Numbered from the stretch's first letter, positions 1-6,848 are shown. The stretch is 21,122 nt of DNA from CAYXRK01 sp964467615 (GCA_964467615.1 CAYXRK010000079.1:1-21122); one strand, 5' to 3'. Made by a program: numbers and translations. The notes: generated by a model not told the origin, from the letters alone.

Positions 1-72
1 ACGGACGACAACGAATCCAAACGAAATTCAACCACGTGGTGAGCGATGCGGGCTAATGTGGGAGGATTCGAG

Positions 73-543
73 ATGAACAGGCCACGAAGAATCTCGCTGG
101 TATTGGTCTCTGCGGTCGCGCTGGCCGTGGCGATTATCGAGGGCAGCCGACAGGTGGACGCGAGCGCGGAAGACGAGGCGATGGCCGTACTCGATAGGTA
201 CATGGAGGCGTTCAACGCGCGGGACGAGGTCGCCTGGGCGAAGACGCTGAACTACCCCCACGTGCGGATCGCGAGCAGGGCGGTGCGGGTATGGCAAAAC
301 GAGCAGGAATACACGGACTACATGGATTTCGATCGCTTCGCCGCTCAGTCAGGCGGGTGGAGCAGATCGCAGTGGGACTCGAGGACGATCGTGCAAGAGG
401 GCGAAGACAAGGTGCATTTGGCTGTGGGATTTACCCGTTTCAATGAGAAGGGCGAGAAGATTGAATCGTTTGACTCGCTCTACATCGTGACCAAGGTGGA
501 CGGGCACTGGGGCGTCCAAGCGCGGAGTAGTTTCGCGCCGTGA
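73..543 (+). CDS. Exported NTF2-like (SnoaL/DUF4440-type) protein
   Basis: Predicted small exported protein of 156 residues with an NTF2-like cone fold; the role is unknown. The N-terminus (MNRPRR, then a hydrophobic run of about 15 residues up to VDASAEDEA) looks like a signal peptide or membrane anchor. The rest reads like the SnoaL/DUF4440 group: a first helix with VLDRYMEAFNARD, an aromatic-rich middle, and a C-terminal strand pair ending IVTKVDGHWGVQARSSFAP. I chose ATG 73 because GGAGG at 61-65 sits 7 bases upstream; an in-frame ATG at 46 lacks such a site and would put extra residues ahead of the signal. Proteins of this fold bind small ligands or act as isomerases, but no catalytic residues can be assigned here. 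The gene stops only 7 bases from the convergent cytochrome gene. Upstream context is cut by the window edge. Confidence 0.8.
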   Translation: MNRPRRISLVLVSAVALAVAIIEGSRQVDASAEDEAMAVLDRYMEAFNARDEVAWAKTLNYPHVRIASRAVRVWQNEQEYTDYMDFDRFAAQSGGWSRSQWDSRTIVQEGEDKVHLAVGFTRFNEKGEKIESFDSLYIVTKVDGHWGVQARSSFAP

Positions 544-550
544 GTCCGCG

Positions 551-1651
551 CTAGTCGCTTGATTGTTCGAGCGAAGCCATCGAGGCGATCCATTCGCGCA
601 ACAGCGCGACACCTTCGTCGTGGACTAGGCGGCGCGGCAATTCCGGCATCATGATTCCGGGGTCAGTCGAATCGAGGCGAAAGATGAGGATGGATTCGTC
701 CGGTTTGCCGGGCACGATGTCGAACAGGTTGTCGCCCGCGCCACGACCGGCGGCTACGGGCGGTTTCATCACGCCCCACTGGCGGGAGTCGGTTTGCGAG
801 TAGCGCAAGTCGAGGCCGGACGTGTTCGCAGGGCCTTTGGGGTTGTGGCAATGCATGCAGTTTGCATCGAGGTAGGCGCGCGCACGCTCGGCGACGGTGC
901 CGGTGACGGGGTCGTCCCAGACGGGTAAGCGCGGCGCTTCTTTCGGGTTGGGCGCGCCGGTGAGGTAGCCGATCTTCGTCCAGTGCGCCAACTGGTTTGC
1001 CGTGCCGCCGTTGTACGCAAATGACTTGTTCAGGTGCCGCGCCTTTGGACCGATCGGGACGATCGCGCCGGACACGTCGTGGCATCCTTTGCACTGGTTC
1101 ATGTTCGGCAGAATGTAATTGTTGGAGCGTTTCGAGCCATCGGAGTGCGTCCATTCGGCGTGGACCTCGCCGCCGGCAACTTTTAGATCGGCGTCCGATT
1201 TGTCCGCGTTCCAGACGTAGGGCAGGCCCACCCATCCGTCTGCCTTGTGGACGAGCAAGCGCGTTTCGAGGATGTCCTCGCCTTTCGAGGGGTCGCGCAT
1301 GTCGCGGAGGTACCCGAAAGACTTGATGAACACCGCGCCGACGGGAAACGAAAACGCTTCGTCGGGGTCGTACTGCGCCGATGTTCCCGGCGGCATCCAG
1401 ACGAATCTATGTTTCGCGGTGTAGTCGGAGAACAGCGGCGTGTTGATGTCGTAGGGGACGACACCTTCATTCGGTTTATGGTCGTAGAGATTACCGACGA
1501 AAAAGTTATATTCGGAAAGTTTCTTTGGGTGGCCGGCGTTGATGTCGACGCGGACGGGCGGGGCGTTGTCAGCGAATGCCGATACTGCCGCGAGAAACGC
1601 CGAGGCTAGAACGGGCCATTGATTCACTTTGGAACGAGAAAGCCACGACAT
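551..1651 (-). CDS. SO2930-family diheme c-type cytochrome, exported
   Basis: Predicted periplasmic electron-transfer protein of 366 residues carrying two covalently bound c-type hemes. A signal peptide is visible (SRSK, a hydrophobic stretch, then SAFADNAPP). The two heme-binding motifs are C187-K-G-C-H191 and C265-M-H-C-H269. The late PGIMMPELPR segment (about 331-340) offers a methionine axial ligand typical of cytochrome c domains. Length and the segments DINTPLFSDYTAK and YLDANCMHCHNPKG match, from memory, the SO2930/HNE_0200-type family. ATG 1651 was chosen because the signal peptide starts there; the reading frame stays open upstream, but those residues are not signal-like and enter the neighbouring thioesterase gene. 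It lies 41 bases after that gene on the same strand, so they are probably co-transcribed. In this family the usual neighbour is a parallel beta-helix protein, which is absent here. The redox partner is unknown. Confidence 0.88.
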   Translation of the reverse strand: MSWLSRSKVNQWPVLASAFLAAVSAFADNAPPVRVDINAGHPKKLSEYNFFVGNLYDHKPNEGVVPYDINTPLFSDYTAKHRFVWMPPGTSAQYDPDEAFSFPVGAVFIKSFGYLRDMRDPSKGEDILETRLLVHKADGWVGLPYVWNADKSDADLKVAGGEVHAEWTHSDGSKRSNNYILPNMNQCKGCHDVSGAIVPIGPKARHLNKSFAYNGGTANQLAHWTKIGYLTGAPNPKEAPRLPVWDDPVTGTVAERARAYLDANCMHCHNPKGPANTSGLDLRYSQTDSRQWGVMKPPVAAGRGAGDNLFDIVPGKPDESILIFRLDSTDPGIMMPELPRRLVHDEGVALLREWIASMASLEQSSD

Positions 1652-1692
1652 CGGAGCTTGGCACCGGACAATCGGATGATCATAGCGCAAAT

Positions 1693-2097
1693 TTATTGCT
1701 GGAGGACCATCTGAGTTTGAGTGACCAACGCCGCGAGTTTTCCGGCCTCGGTTTCGATACGGGTTTGCCATACGAGTGTTCGTTTGCCTTTGTGGATGGG
1801 GGTACAGGTGGCGATTGCTTTTCCGGGGCAGGGCACCGGAGCGAAGAAATTCGTCTTTGACTCGATGGTCGTCGTGCCCGCGCCAGGTGGGAGATTCATG
1901 ACAGTCCCGACCGCGCCGAGCGTATCGGCCATGGCCATGATCGCGCCGCCGTGCATGATGCCGAGGACGGTGCAGAGTTCGGGGCGGACGTCGATTTCGG
2001 CTTTGACGAGATCGGGCGTGGCCTCGAGGAAACGAAGACCCAAGAGGCCGGGGGAAAATGGCTTGGTGCGTTCTTGCACGGCTTCGGCAGGCGTCAT
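1693..2097 (-). CDS. PaaI-type hotdog-fold thioesterase
   Basis: Predicted cytoplasmic acyl-CoA thioesterase of 134 residues, the normal length for a single hotdog domain. The family signature is clear: LGIMHGGAIMAMADTLG at about 45-61, with His49-Gly-Gly and Asp58 in the positions used for thioester binding and hydrolysis in PaaI/YdiI-like enzymes. It continues with ESKTNFFAPVPCPGKAIATC and KRTLVWQTRIETEAGKLAALVTQTQ, the central and last strands of the fold. ATG 2097 is supported by GAGGAG (minus strand, 2105-2110) with a 7-base spacer; an upstream in-frame ATG at 2172 would overlap the likely promoter. The gene heads a likely two-gene unit with the diheme cytochrome. The substrate cannot be told from sequence; phenylacetyl-CoA-like, benzoyl-CoA-like or medium-chain acyl-CoAs are all possible. 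Confidence 0.88.
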   Translation of the reverse strand: MTPAEAVQERTKPFSPGLLGLRFLEATPDLVKAEIDVRPELCTVLGIMHGGAIMAMADTLGAVGTVMNLPPGAGTTTIESKTNFFAPVPCPGKAIATCTPIHKGKRTLVWQTRIETEAGKLAALVTQTQMVLQQ

Positions 2098-2143
2098 CGA
2101 ACTTCTCCTCGTTTTTGGACGATTGGTCGTCTCGGGTCGATAA

Positions 2144-2172
2144 ATCGTATCAACTTCCTGCGCCGCGTCCAA
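2144..2172 (-). promoter_or_regulatory. Sigma70-type promoter for the thioesterase-cytochrome unit
   Basis: Read on the minus strand, TTGGAC (2172-2167) and TACGAT (2149-2144) are separated by exactly 17 bases. Transcription would start near 2137, about 40 bases before the thioesterase ATG. A short inverted repeat GACGA-TTGG-TCGTC at 2118-2131 falls in the resulting leader and could be an operator half-site pair or a small hairpin. Assigned by eye from consensus only. Confidence 0.5.
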
Positions 2173-2175
2173 CGT

Positions 2176-2203
2176 TTGTTTGCTTGAACGAGGGTCCTAT
2201 AAT
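2176..2203 (+). promoter_or_regulatory. Sigma70-type promoter for the Gfo/Idh/MocA operon
   Basis: TTGTTT (2176-2181) and a perfect TATAAT (2198-2203) are separated by 16 bases, pointing to a start near 2210 and a leader of about 24 bases before ATG 2234. The -35 element is only three bases from the -35 element of the divergent promoter, so the two are likely to interfere or to share a regulator. Confidence 0.6.
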
Positions 2204-2233
2204 GCGGCGTTTGGCGTTTAGTTGGAGAGAAAA

Positions 2234-3214
2234 ATGAATGCGGGGTTGATTGGCTGCGGGCTGATGGGAGCGTTGCACGCGGAGATGGCGCACGCGTGTG
2301 GAATTAAGGTGGTGGCGTGCGCTGATGCGTCGTTATCGGCGGCGCGCGATTTGGCCTTGCGCATCGGCGCGAAGGCGTACAACGACGCAGACGCGATTCT
2401 CGATCGGCGCGACGTGGAAATCATCATCATCGCAACACCGACGCCGACGCATCTTGAATTGGTTCAGGCGGCGGCTAGCGCGGGGAAGCATATCTTTTGC
2501 GAAAAACCGCTCGCGCGGACGACGGCCGATGCGCGGGAGGCAGTCCAAGCGGCGAAAAGGGCCGGAGTGAAACTGTTCGTGGGCCACGTGGTGCGGTATT
2601 TCCACGAGTTCGAGGCGATTCGCGCGCAAATCGAGTCGGACAAGATCGGCAAGCCGGGGTTCGTGAAGACGTTTCGCGGCGGTGCGTTGCCGGGTGGCGC
2701 GGGAAAATGGTTTCAGGATTTCGAGAAAAGCGGCGGCGCGGTGTTCGACATGCTTATCCATGACTTCGATTGGATTCGGTACGTGTTCGGGCCGGTACGC
2801 CGCGTGTTCTGCCAATCGCTGATGAAGACCGAGCCAGTGGTGTTGGACTACGCGCTGGTTACGTTGCGGCTAAAGTCCGGCGTGATTGCGCAGGTGGTGG
2901 GATCGTGGGCGCATCCTTCAGGCTTCCGCGTGCGCGCGGAAGTGTGCGGGAGCGGCGGCATGATCCAATACGACAGCGCGCAGACACCAATCTCGATCGC
3001 TCCGCGCGCAGGAGCAAAGGGCGCGACGGGGACCATCGTGCCTTCATCACCAATCGCGGAAAGTCCTTACCTGCTGGAATGGCGAGACTTTGCGGGTTGG
3101 TTGGCGGACGGCAAAGCGCCGCGCCTGCGGCCCGAGGACGCCGTCGAGGCGGTGCGCATCGCCGAGGCCGCACTTACGTCGAACAAGACCGGCCAGCCGG
3201 TTGCGCTGAACTGA
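2234..3214 (+). CDS. Gfo/Idh/MocA-family oxidoreductase (first of tandem pair)
   Basis: Predicted cytoplasmic NAD(P)-dependent sugar or inositol dehydrogenase of 326 residues. The N-terminal Rossmann fold shows the dinucleotide loop GLIGCGLMG at 4-12. The family EKP motif is at Glu90-Lys91-Pro92 (HIFCEKPLA), where the lysine contributes to catalysis. The C-terminal alpha/beta domain carries GGAVFDMLIHDFDW at 167-180, with Asp172 and His176 in the usual D-x3-H catalytic arrangement. ATG 2234 is set by GGAG at 2224-2227, six bases upstream; a TTG at 2222 is in frame but lies over that site. The protein ends TSNKTGQPVALN, a normal family C-terminus. The second oxidoreductase starts 12 bases after the TGA stop and in the same frame. 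Substrate unknown; such pairs often act in sugar, inositol or glycan catabolism. Confidence 0.92.
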   Translation: MNAGLIGCGLMGALHAEMAHACGIKVVACADASLSAARDLALRIGAKAYNDADAILDRRDVEIIIIATPTPTHLELVQAAASAGKHIFCEKPLARTTADAREAVQAAKRAGVKLFVGHVVRYFHEFEAIRAQIESDKIGKPGFVKTFRGGALPGGAGKWFQDFEKSGGAVFDMLIHDFDWIRYVFGPVRRVFCQSLMKTEPVVLDYALVTLRLKSGVIAQVVGSWAHPSGFRVRAEVCGSGGMIQYDSAQTPISIAPRAGAKGATGTIVPSSPIAESPYLLEWRDFAGWLADGKAPRLRPEDAVEAVRIAEAALTSNKTGQPVALN

Positions 3215-3226
3215 AAGGGCTTGGCG

Positions 3227-4240
3227 ATGATTAAATTTGGCATCATGAGTTTCGCGCACATGCACGCGTACAGCTACGCGGCGTGTCTGAGCGCGCACGC
3301 TAACGCGCAACTCACGGCAATATGGGACGGCGACACCAAGCGAGGCCGCGCGGCTGCAAAACAGTTCGGCGCGAAGTTCATCGGCGACCAGAAGAAATTT
3401 CTTTCCACCGGTTTGGACGCTGTAATCGTCACGTCTGAGAACGTACATCACCGCGCGATGACCGAGGCGGCGGCAAAGGCAGGCCTGTGGGTCCTGTGCG
3501 AGAAACCGCTGGCGACGACCGTGGCCGACGCGCAGGCGATGATCGCGGCCTGCGAAAAGGCGGGCGTTGGATTAGGTACGGCGTTTCCGTGCCGGTACGT
3601 CACTTCGATGATTGAGGTGAAGAAACAGATTGAATCGGGCGCGCTGGGAGATCTCTATGCTGCGGCCTGCACGAACAATGGCAAATTCCCGGGCGGATGG
3701 TTCGCCGATCCGAAACTTTCCGGAGGCGGGGCCGTGATGGATCACACGGTGCATGTGGCCGATGCGCTGCGCTGGTTGACAGGCAAGGAATTTACGAAGG
3801 TCTATTGCGAGTGCGGCAACTTAATGAAGCGCGGCGCCAAAGTCGACGATGTGGGCAGTCTCCAACTCGAGATGGAAGGCGGCATCATCGTTTCGCACGT
3901 GGCGAGTTGGGACCGCGCCGCGAGTTTTCCGACCTGGGGCGACGTCACGATGCAGCTCATCGGATCGAAGGGAGTCATCGACGTTGATGCGTTCAACCAA
4001 AAGCTCGACGTGTATTCGGACGCTGCAGTTCGAGCGGAGTGGGCGTTTTGGGGCGACAACGCGGACATGGGGCTGATCGACGATTTCGTCTCGGCGGTGC
4101 GCGATCGGCGCGCGCCAAGCGTCACGGGAACAGACGGATTGCGGGCGGTGGAAGTGACTGTTGCGGCATATAAATCCGCGAAGTCGGGGAAGATGGTGGC
4201 GGTTTCGGCATTGCCCGGTTATAGATCGAGTACAATATGA
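3227..4240 (+). CDS. Gfo/Idh/MocA-family oxidoreductase (second of tandem pair, SFAHMH variant)
   Basis: Predicted NAD(P)-dependent dehydrogenase of 337 residues. The EKP motif is at Glu92-Lys93-Pro94 (LWVLCEKPLA). GGGAVMDHTVHVADALRWLTG at 167-186 supplies the Asp172/His176 pair. The nucleotide-binding loop is unusual: where relatives have a GxGxxG loop, this protein reads FGIMSFAHMHAYSYA (4-18), so the glycines are replaced by Ser-Phe-Ala-His-Met-His. ATG 3227 is chosen because AAAGGG at 3214-3219 is 7 bases upstream. The gene is probably co-transcribed and coupled with the preceding oxidoreductase. Its stop overlaps the antitoxin start as ATGA at 4237-4240. The last residues (ALPGYRSSTI) run past the usual family end. 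Substrate and true cofactor use are not determinable from sequence. Confidence 0.9.
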   Translation: MIKFGIMSFAHMHAYSYAACLSAHANAQLTAIWDGDTKRGRAAAKQFGAKFIGDQKKFLSTGLDAVIVTSENVHHRAMTEAAAKAGLWVLCEKPLATTVADAQAMIAACEKAGVGLGTAFPCRYVTSMIEVKKQIESGALGDLYAAACTNNGKFPGGWFADPKLSGGGAVMDHTVHVADALRWLTGKEFTKVYCECGNLMKRGAKVDDVGSLQLEMEGGIIVSHVASWDRAASFPTWGDVTMQLIGSKGVIDVDAFNQKLDVYSDAAVRAEWAFWGDNADMGLIDDFVSAVRDRRAPSVTGTDGLRAVEVTVAAYKSAKSGKMVAVSALPGYRSSTI

Positions 4241-4509
4241 CCATGAGGATCGAGATTGATTCCCGGCACCAGCGTCCGCTTGAACAATTGGCCGTGTCTC
4301 GCGGGCAGACCATCGATGAGACTCTTGATGCGGTCATCGTGAACGGCATCGCCGCGGTGAGCAAGAACGGAGGAACCGTTGAAACCAAAGATTGGAAATC
4401 CAAACTTTTGCGGTTTCTCGACGAAATGAACGATCTTCCAACAGAAGGGCCCGCAGACGGTTTTTCGGGCGCCGAACACGACGACATTTTGTACGGTCCT
4501 AGGTCGTGA
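4237..4509 (+). CDS. Antitoxin-like protein of a VapBC-type pair
   Basis: Probable antitoxin partner of the PIN toxin that follows, up to 90 residues. The N-terminal third (RIEIDSRHQRPLEQLAVSRGQTIDETLDAVI) looks like a short strand followed by two helices, as in DNA-binding antitoxin heads. The C-terminus (FSGAEHDDILYGPRS) resembles the acidic tail ending in a Tyr-Gly motif that many VapB-like proteins use to block the toxin active site. Two starts are possible: ATG 4237, which overlaps the upstream stop as ATGA, or ATG 4243, which sits just downstream of a TACAAT box at 4231-4236. Its own stop overlaps the toxin GTG start by four bases (4506-4509), the usual antitoxin-first order. The family assignment rests mainly on this context and the tail motif. 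Confidence 0.72.
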   Translation: MTMRIEIDSRHQRPLEQLAVSRGQTIDETLDAVIVNGIAAVSKNGGTVETKDWKSKLLRFLDEMNDLPTEGPADGFSGAEHDDILYGPRS

Positions 4510-4904
4510 TCTTTGTCGACACGAGTGGTTGGTTCGCGGCATTTGTTCCTTGGGATCCGAACCACATGGCCGCGGACAGTTGGCTTCGGACCAACAACGA
4601 GCAGCTCGTTACCACCGATTACGTAATTGACGAACTCATCACTTTGCTCGAGCGGCGTGGTGAGCGTCGGCGAGGCGCCCGCGCGCGTGATGCGTGTTTC
4701 GGAGAAGGTTGCGCGCAACTTGAATTTGTAACACCGACGGACTTTCTTAAGGTGTGGGACGTTCACGATACCTTCACGGACAAACGATGGAGCTTTACGG
4801 ATTGCGTGAGCCGGGTCGTCATGGAGAGGCTCGGCGTAAACTCGGCATTTAGTTTTGATCAACACTTCTCACAGTTCGGGACCGTTTCGGTGCTTCCACG
4901 TTAG
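4506..4904 (+). CDS. PIN-domain ribonuclease toxin (VapC-like)
   Basis: Predicted Mg2+-dependent endoribonuclease toxin of 132 residues, the usual PIN toxin size. All four conserved acidic residues can be placed: Asp5 in FVDTSGW, Glu43 in YVIDELITLL, Asp99 in WSFTDCVSRVVME and Asp118 in SFDQHFSQFG. The gene appears intact and potentially active. VapC family members cleave tRNA or rRNA; the target here is unknown. Translation starts at GTG 4506, which overlaps the last codons of the antitoxin as GTGA, so synthesis is probably coupled to the antitoxin. The Arg-rich helix RRGERRRGARARD (50-62) may contact RNA. The gene ends 35 bases from the convergent DUF3748 gene, with no obvious terminator between them. 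Confidence 0.9.
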   Translation: MIFVDTSGWFAAFVPWDPNHMAADSWLRTNNEQLVTTDYVIDELITLLERRGERRRGARARDACFGEGCAQLEFVTPTDFLKVWDVHDTFTDKRWSFTDCVSRVVMERLGVNSAFSFDQHFSQFGTVSVLPR

Positions 4905-4939
4905 TTGCGTTACGAACGAATGAACTGTCTTTGCGCGCT

Positions 4940-6277
4940 TTACTTACTCCCGAATACTTGCGGAGAGAATGTAACGGTAAAGATTTGCAAAAAGTCCGTG
5001 CCGTTGTAGTTTTTGCCGCCTTTGGGATCGGGGACGGGTTTGTTGTAGGCAAGGACCGCGCCGTCGCGAGACCAGACGAGGTTGGAGCGATCCGGCGCGC
5101 CGCCTTGCGCCGTAAGGAATATGGTCTTACCAAAGTCGGGGCCGGGGCGCCCACAGGTGACCGCGACTTCATTGTGACTAATGCAGGCGATGTATTCTCC
5201 CGACGGGTGCCAACGCAGACCGGACGCCGCTCCCAGGAAGAGCTTCGTCGCCTGGACTGGACGCATCGCAGAGTCGGGTGACTGGTCCGATCCGTTAGAT
5301 GGAATCAGGAAGATTTGGGTAGAGCCGTTCCCGTCCTTGGCGTAGTACGCGATGCGATCGCCGGAGGGACTTCCCCGGACGACACCGCCCGCCCACGCAT
5401 GCGTCAACCGGCGCACGCTCACACCGTTGGGTGGCGACGGATAATTCGTGGCGTCGCCTGCGTTGGCAGTGGTGATGTCTACGTCCAGCGGCACGTCGAC
5501 CACGAAGAGAGATTCCTGATCGGAACCGTCCGATTCGCGGACTACTCCGATGAACGCGCGCATAGTCCCCTCGGGATCGACCCACGAATCCGAGTACGCC
5601 TTTTCGATTTCGCCGGGTCGAGATTCGCCCTTACGCGCGACGGGAACGAGGATCGCGAACCATTGCGACGCGCCGCCAGGTGCGCGCGGATGCGGCTCCA
5701 TATAGCCGATAGTGCGGTCGTACTCGGGCAGAAGGAAATCGTCGTAGGTGAAGCCGATGCGTTTGCCGTTGCGCGAATATTCGTGCCGGTGGGTGCCGCC
5801 GCGGTGCGCGCCGGGCGTGGTCGAGCGGTCCGTGGCGACGTCGCGGAAATCGAGCCAACTGAGTTTTCCGCTGCCGTCGGCGGGGACCGACGCACCGTTG
5901 CGGTTTGGTTTGGCGTAGTATCCGCGCGCCGAGACTTGATCCAACGGCGGTCCGTGGATAAACGCGATCCGGTTCTCCGTCCAGGAGTACGACGCGGCGC
6001 CGACGCCGGGCGCGGCCTGTGCTCCGATGATGGTTTTCGCGGGCGCGTAGAGGACCGTTTCCTCGCCCGTCGCGATCTCGACCTTCTCGACCGATTGCGA
6101 GTTCTCGATTCCCGGCCCCAGCATCTCGCGCGTGTCGTAGCACAAGAACCGGCCATCGGGCGAGAAGTTATCGTTGTTATCGAGGTTGTGGTTTTTCGGC
6201 GTGAACGTTATTTGAAGTTCTTCGGCGTGCATGGGTATCGACGACGCGGCAACGGCGATCAAAATAAACGCGCGCAT
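4940..6277 (-). CDS. Exported DUF3748 (YidR-like) beta-propeller protein
   Basis: Predicted exported beta-propeller protein of 445 residues. It resembles, from memory, the DUF3748/YidR family: ITFTPKNHNLDNNDNFSPDGRFLCYDTRE near the start, a central TPGAHRGGTHRHEYSRNGKRIGFTYDD block (about 155-180), then EKAYSDSWV and a late GLRWHPSGEYIACISHNEVA. These are TolB/WD-like repeats of the form SPDG...I.F/Y. The first 18 residues (MRAFILIAVAASSIPMHA) look like a Sec signal peptide, so it is likely periplasmic. The biochemical role of this family is unknown. ATG 6277 is chosen because the signal peptide begins there; its ribosome-binding site is weak. It lies 106 bases downstream of the pilin-like gene on the same strand, so read-through from that gene is possible. 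Confidence 0.85.
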   Translation of the reverse strand: MRAFILIAVAASSIPMHAEELQITFTPKNHNLDNNDNFSPDGRFLCYDTREMLGPGIENSQSVEKVEIATGEETVLYAPAKTIIGAQAAPGVGAASYSWTENRIAFIHGPPLDQVSARGYYAKPNRNGASVPADGSGKLSWLDFRDVATDRSTTPGAHRGGTHRHEYSRNGKRIGFTYDDFLLPEYDRTIGYMEPHPRAPGGASQWFAILVPVARKGESRPGEIEKAYSDSWVDPEGTMRAFIGVVRESDGSDQESLFVVDVPLDVDITTANAGDATNYPSPPNGVSVRRLTHAWAGGVVRGSPSGDRIAYYAKDGNGSTQIFLIPSNGSDQSPDSAMRPVQATKLFLGAASGLRWHPSGEYIACISHNEVAVTCGRPGPDFGKTIFLTAQGGAPDRSNLVWSRDGAVLAYNKPVPDPKGGKNYNGTDFLQIFTVTFSPQVFGSK

Positions 6278-6340
6278 GCGCGGGAGTGTACTCGCCCGCG
6301 CAGCGGGTTTTCACGCAGGCACCGGAGATCGGACCGCGCC

Positions 6341-6357
6341 CCGCGTCTAAAACGCGG
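6341..6357 (-). other. Small hairpin between the pilin-like and DUF3748 genes
   Basis: CCGCGT-CTAAA-ACGCGG is a perfect 6-bp stem with a 5-base loop, 26 bases beyond the pilin-like stop codon. No T-run follows on the minus strand, so it is not a classic terminator; it might slow RNA decay or weaken read-through into the downstream gene. Confidence 0.35.
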
Positions 6358-6383
6358 CGGTCGATGTGTGCGAATGCGCCCCG

Positions 6384-6848
6384 TTAGTTCAGCGGTGCCG
6401 AGGTGCTCGTCGGCATGGTGCCGTCGGTTGTGAATCGTATGACGCCGGACTCGTCGACAAAGAACGCCCTCGTGCCGGTACTGCCATTTACTCCGGGTGT
6501 TCCGGTCGCGGTATACCCTGGCACGTTGCTGGCCATCGACGGCGTTGCTTGGAAGACGAAGCCTGCCTTTGTGCCGGACGACAGAGCATTGTCCACGAAG
6601 GGGGTGGTCCCAGTACCGAGGCTGGTAAGCGTCCCGAATTGTCCGATGCCGGTGGTGGTCGCGTCGATGCCGGAGGTCTGGTAGGCTGTCTCGGCGGTCG
6701 AGATAGTCCGAATGCCGCCGGCGGCGCTGGCCTCGTTGGCGCTTATGCGCGAGCGCAGGAGGTTCGGAATCGCGATCGCCGCGATAATTCCAATGATCGC
6801 GACAACGATCATCAACTCAATTAACGTAAATCCTCGACGAAACTTCAT
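6384..6848 (-). CDS. Type IV pilin-like protein with class III signal
   Basis: Predicted type IV pilin or type II secretion pseudopilin of 154 residues. The N-terminus shows the full prepilin peptidase site: MKFRRG followed by FTLIE, with cleavage between Gly6 and Phe7 and the conserved glutamate at mature position 5. A hydrophobic helix (LMIVVAIIGIIAAIAIPNLL) follows. The soluble part contains the SAAGGIRTISTAETAYQT segment and a C-terminal AFFVDESGVIRFTTDGT strand, as in short pilin-like proteins of Acidobacteria-type bacteria. The start ATG has GGGAGG (minus strand, 6861-6856) at a 7-base spacing. No prepilin peptidase, ATPase, secretin or other pilus gene is in the window, so it is an orphan structural subunit. 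Thr/Gly-rich loops suggest surface exposure. Whether it builds pili or serves secretion cannot be told. Confidence 0.92.
   Translation of the reverse strand: MKFRRGFTLIELMIVVAIIGIIAAIAIPNLLRSRISANEASAAGGIRTISTAETAYQTSGIDATTTGIGQFGTLTSLGTGTTPFVDNALSSGTKAGFVFQATPSMASNVPGYTATGTPGVNGSTGTRAFFVDESGVIRFTTDGTMPTSTSAPLN

Noticed and set aside
541..600. Possible selenocysteine readthrough at the TGA of the NTF2-like gene
   Set aside because: The extended frame runs into the antisense of the cytochrome gene and gives no family-like continuation; the protein ends where the fold ends.
5315..6433. Long open frame of 372 codons on the plus strand
   Set aside because: It lies antisense to the DUF3748 gene, and its product is Arg/Val/Gly-rich with no recognisable fold. 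In GC-rich DNA the complementary frame of a real gene often stays open.
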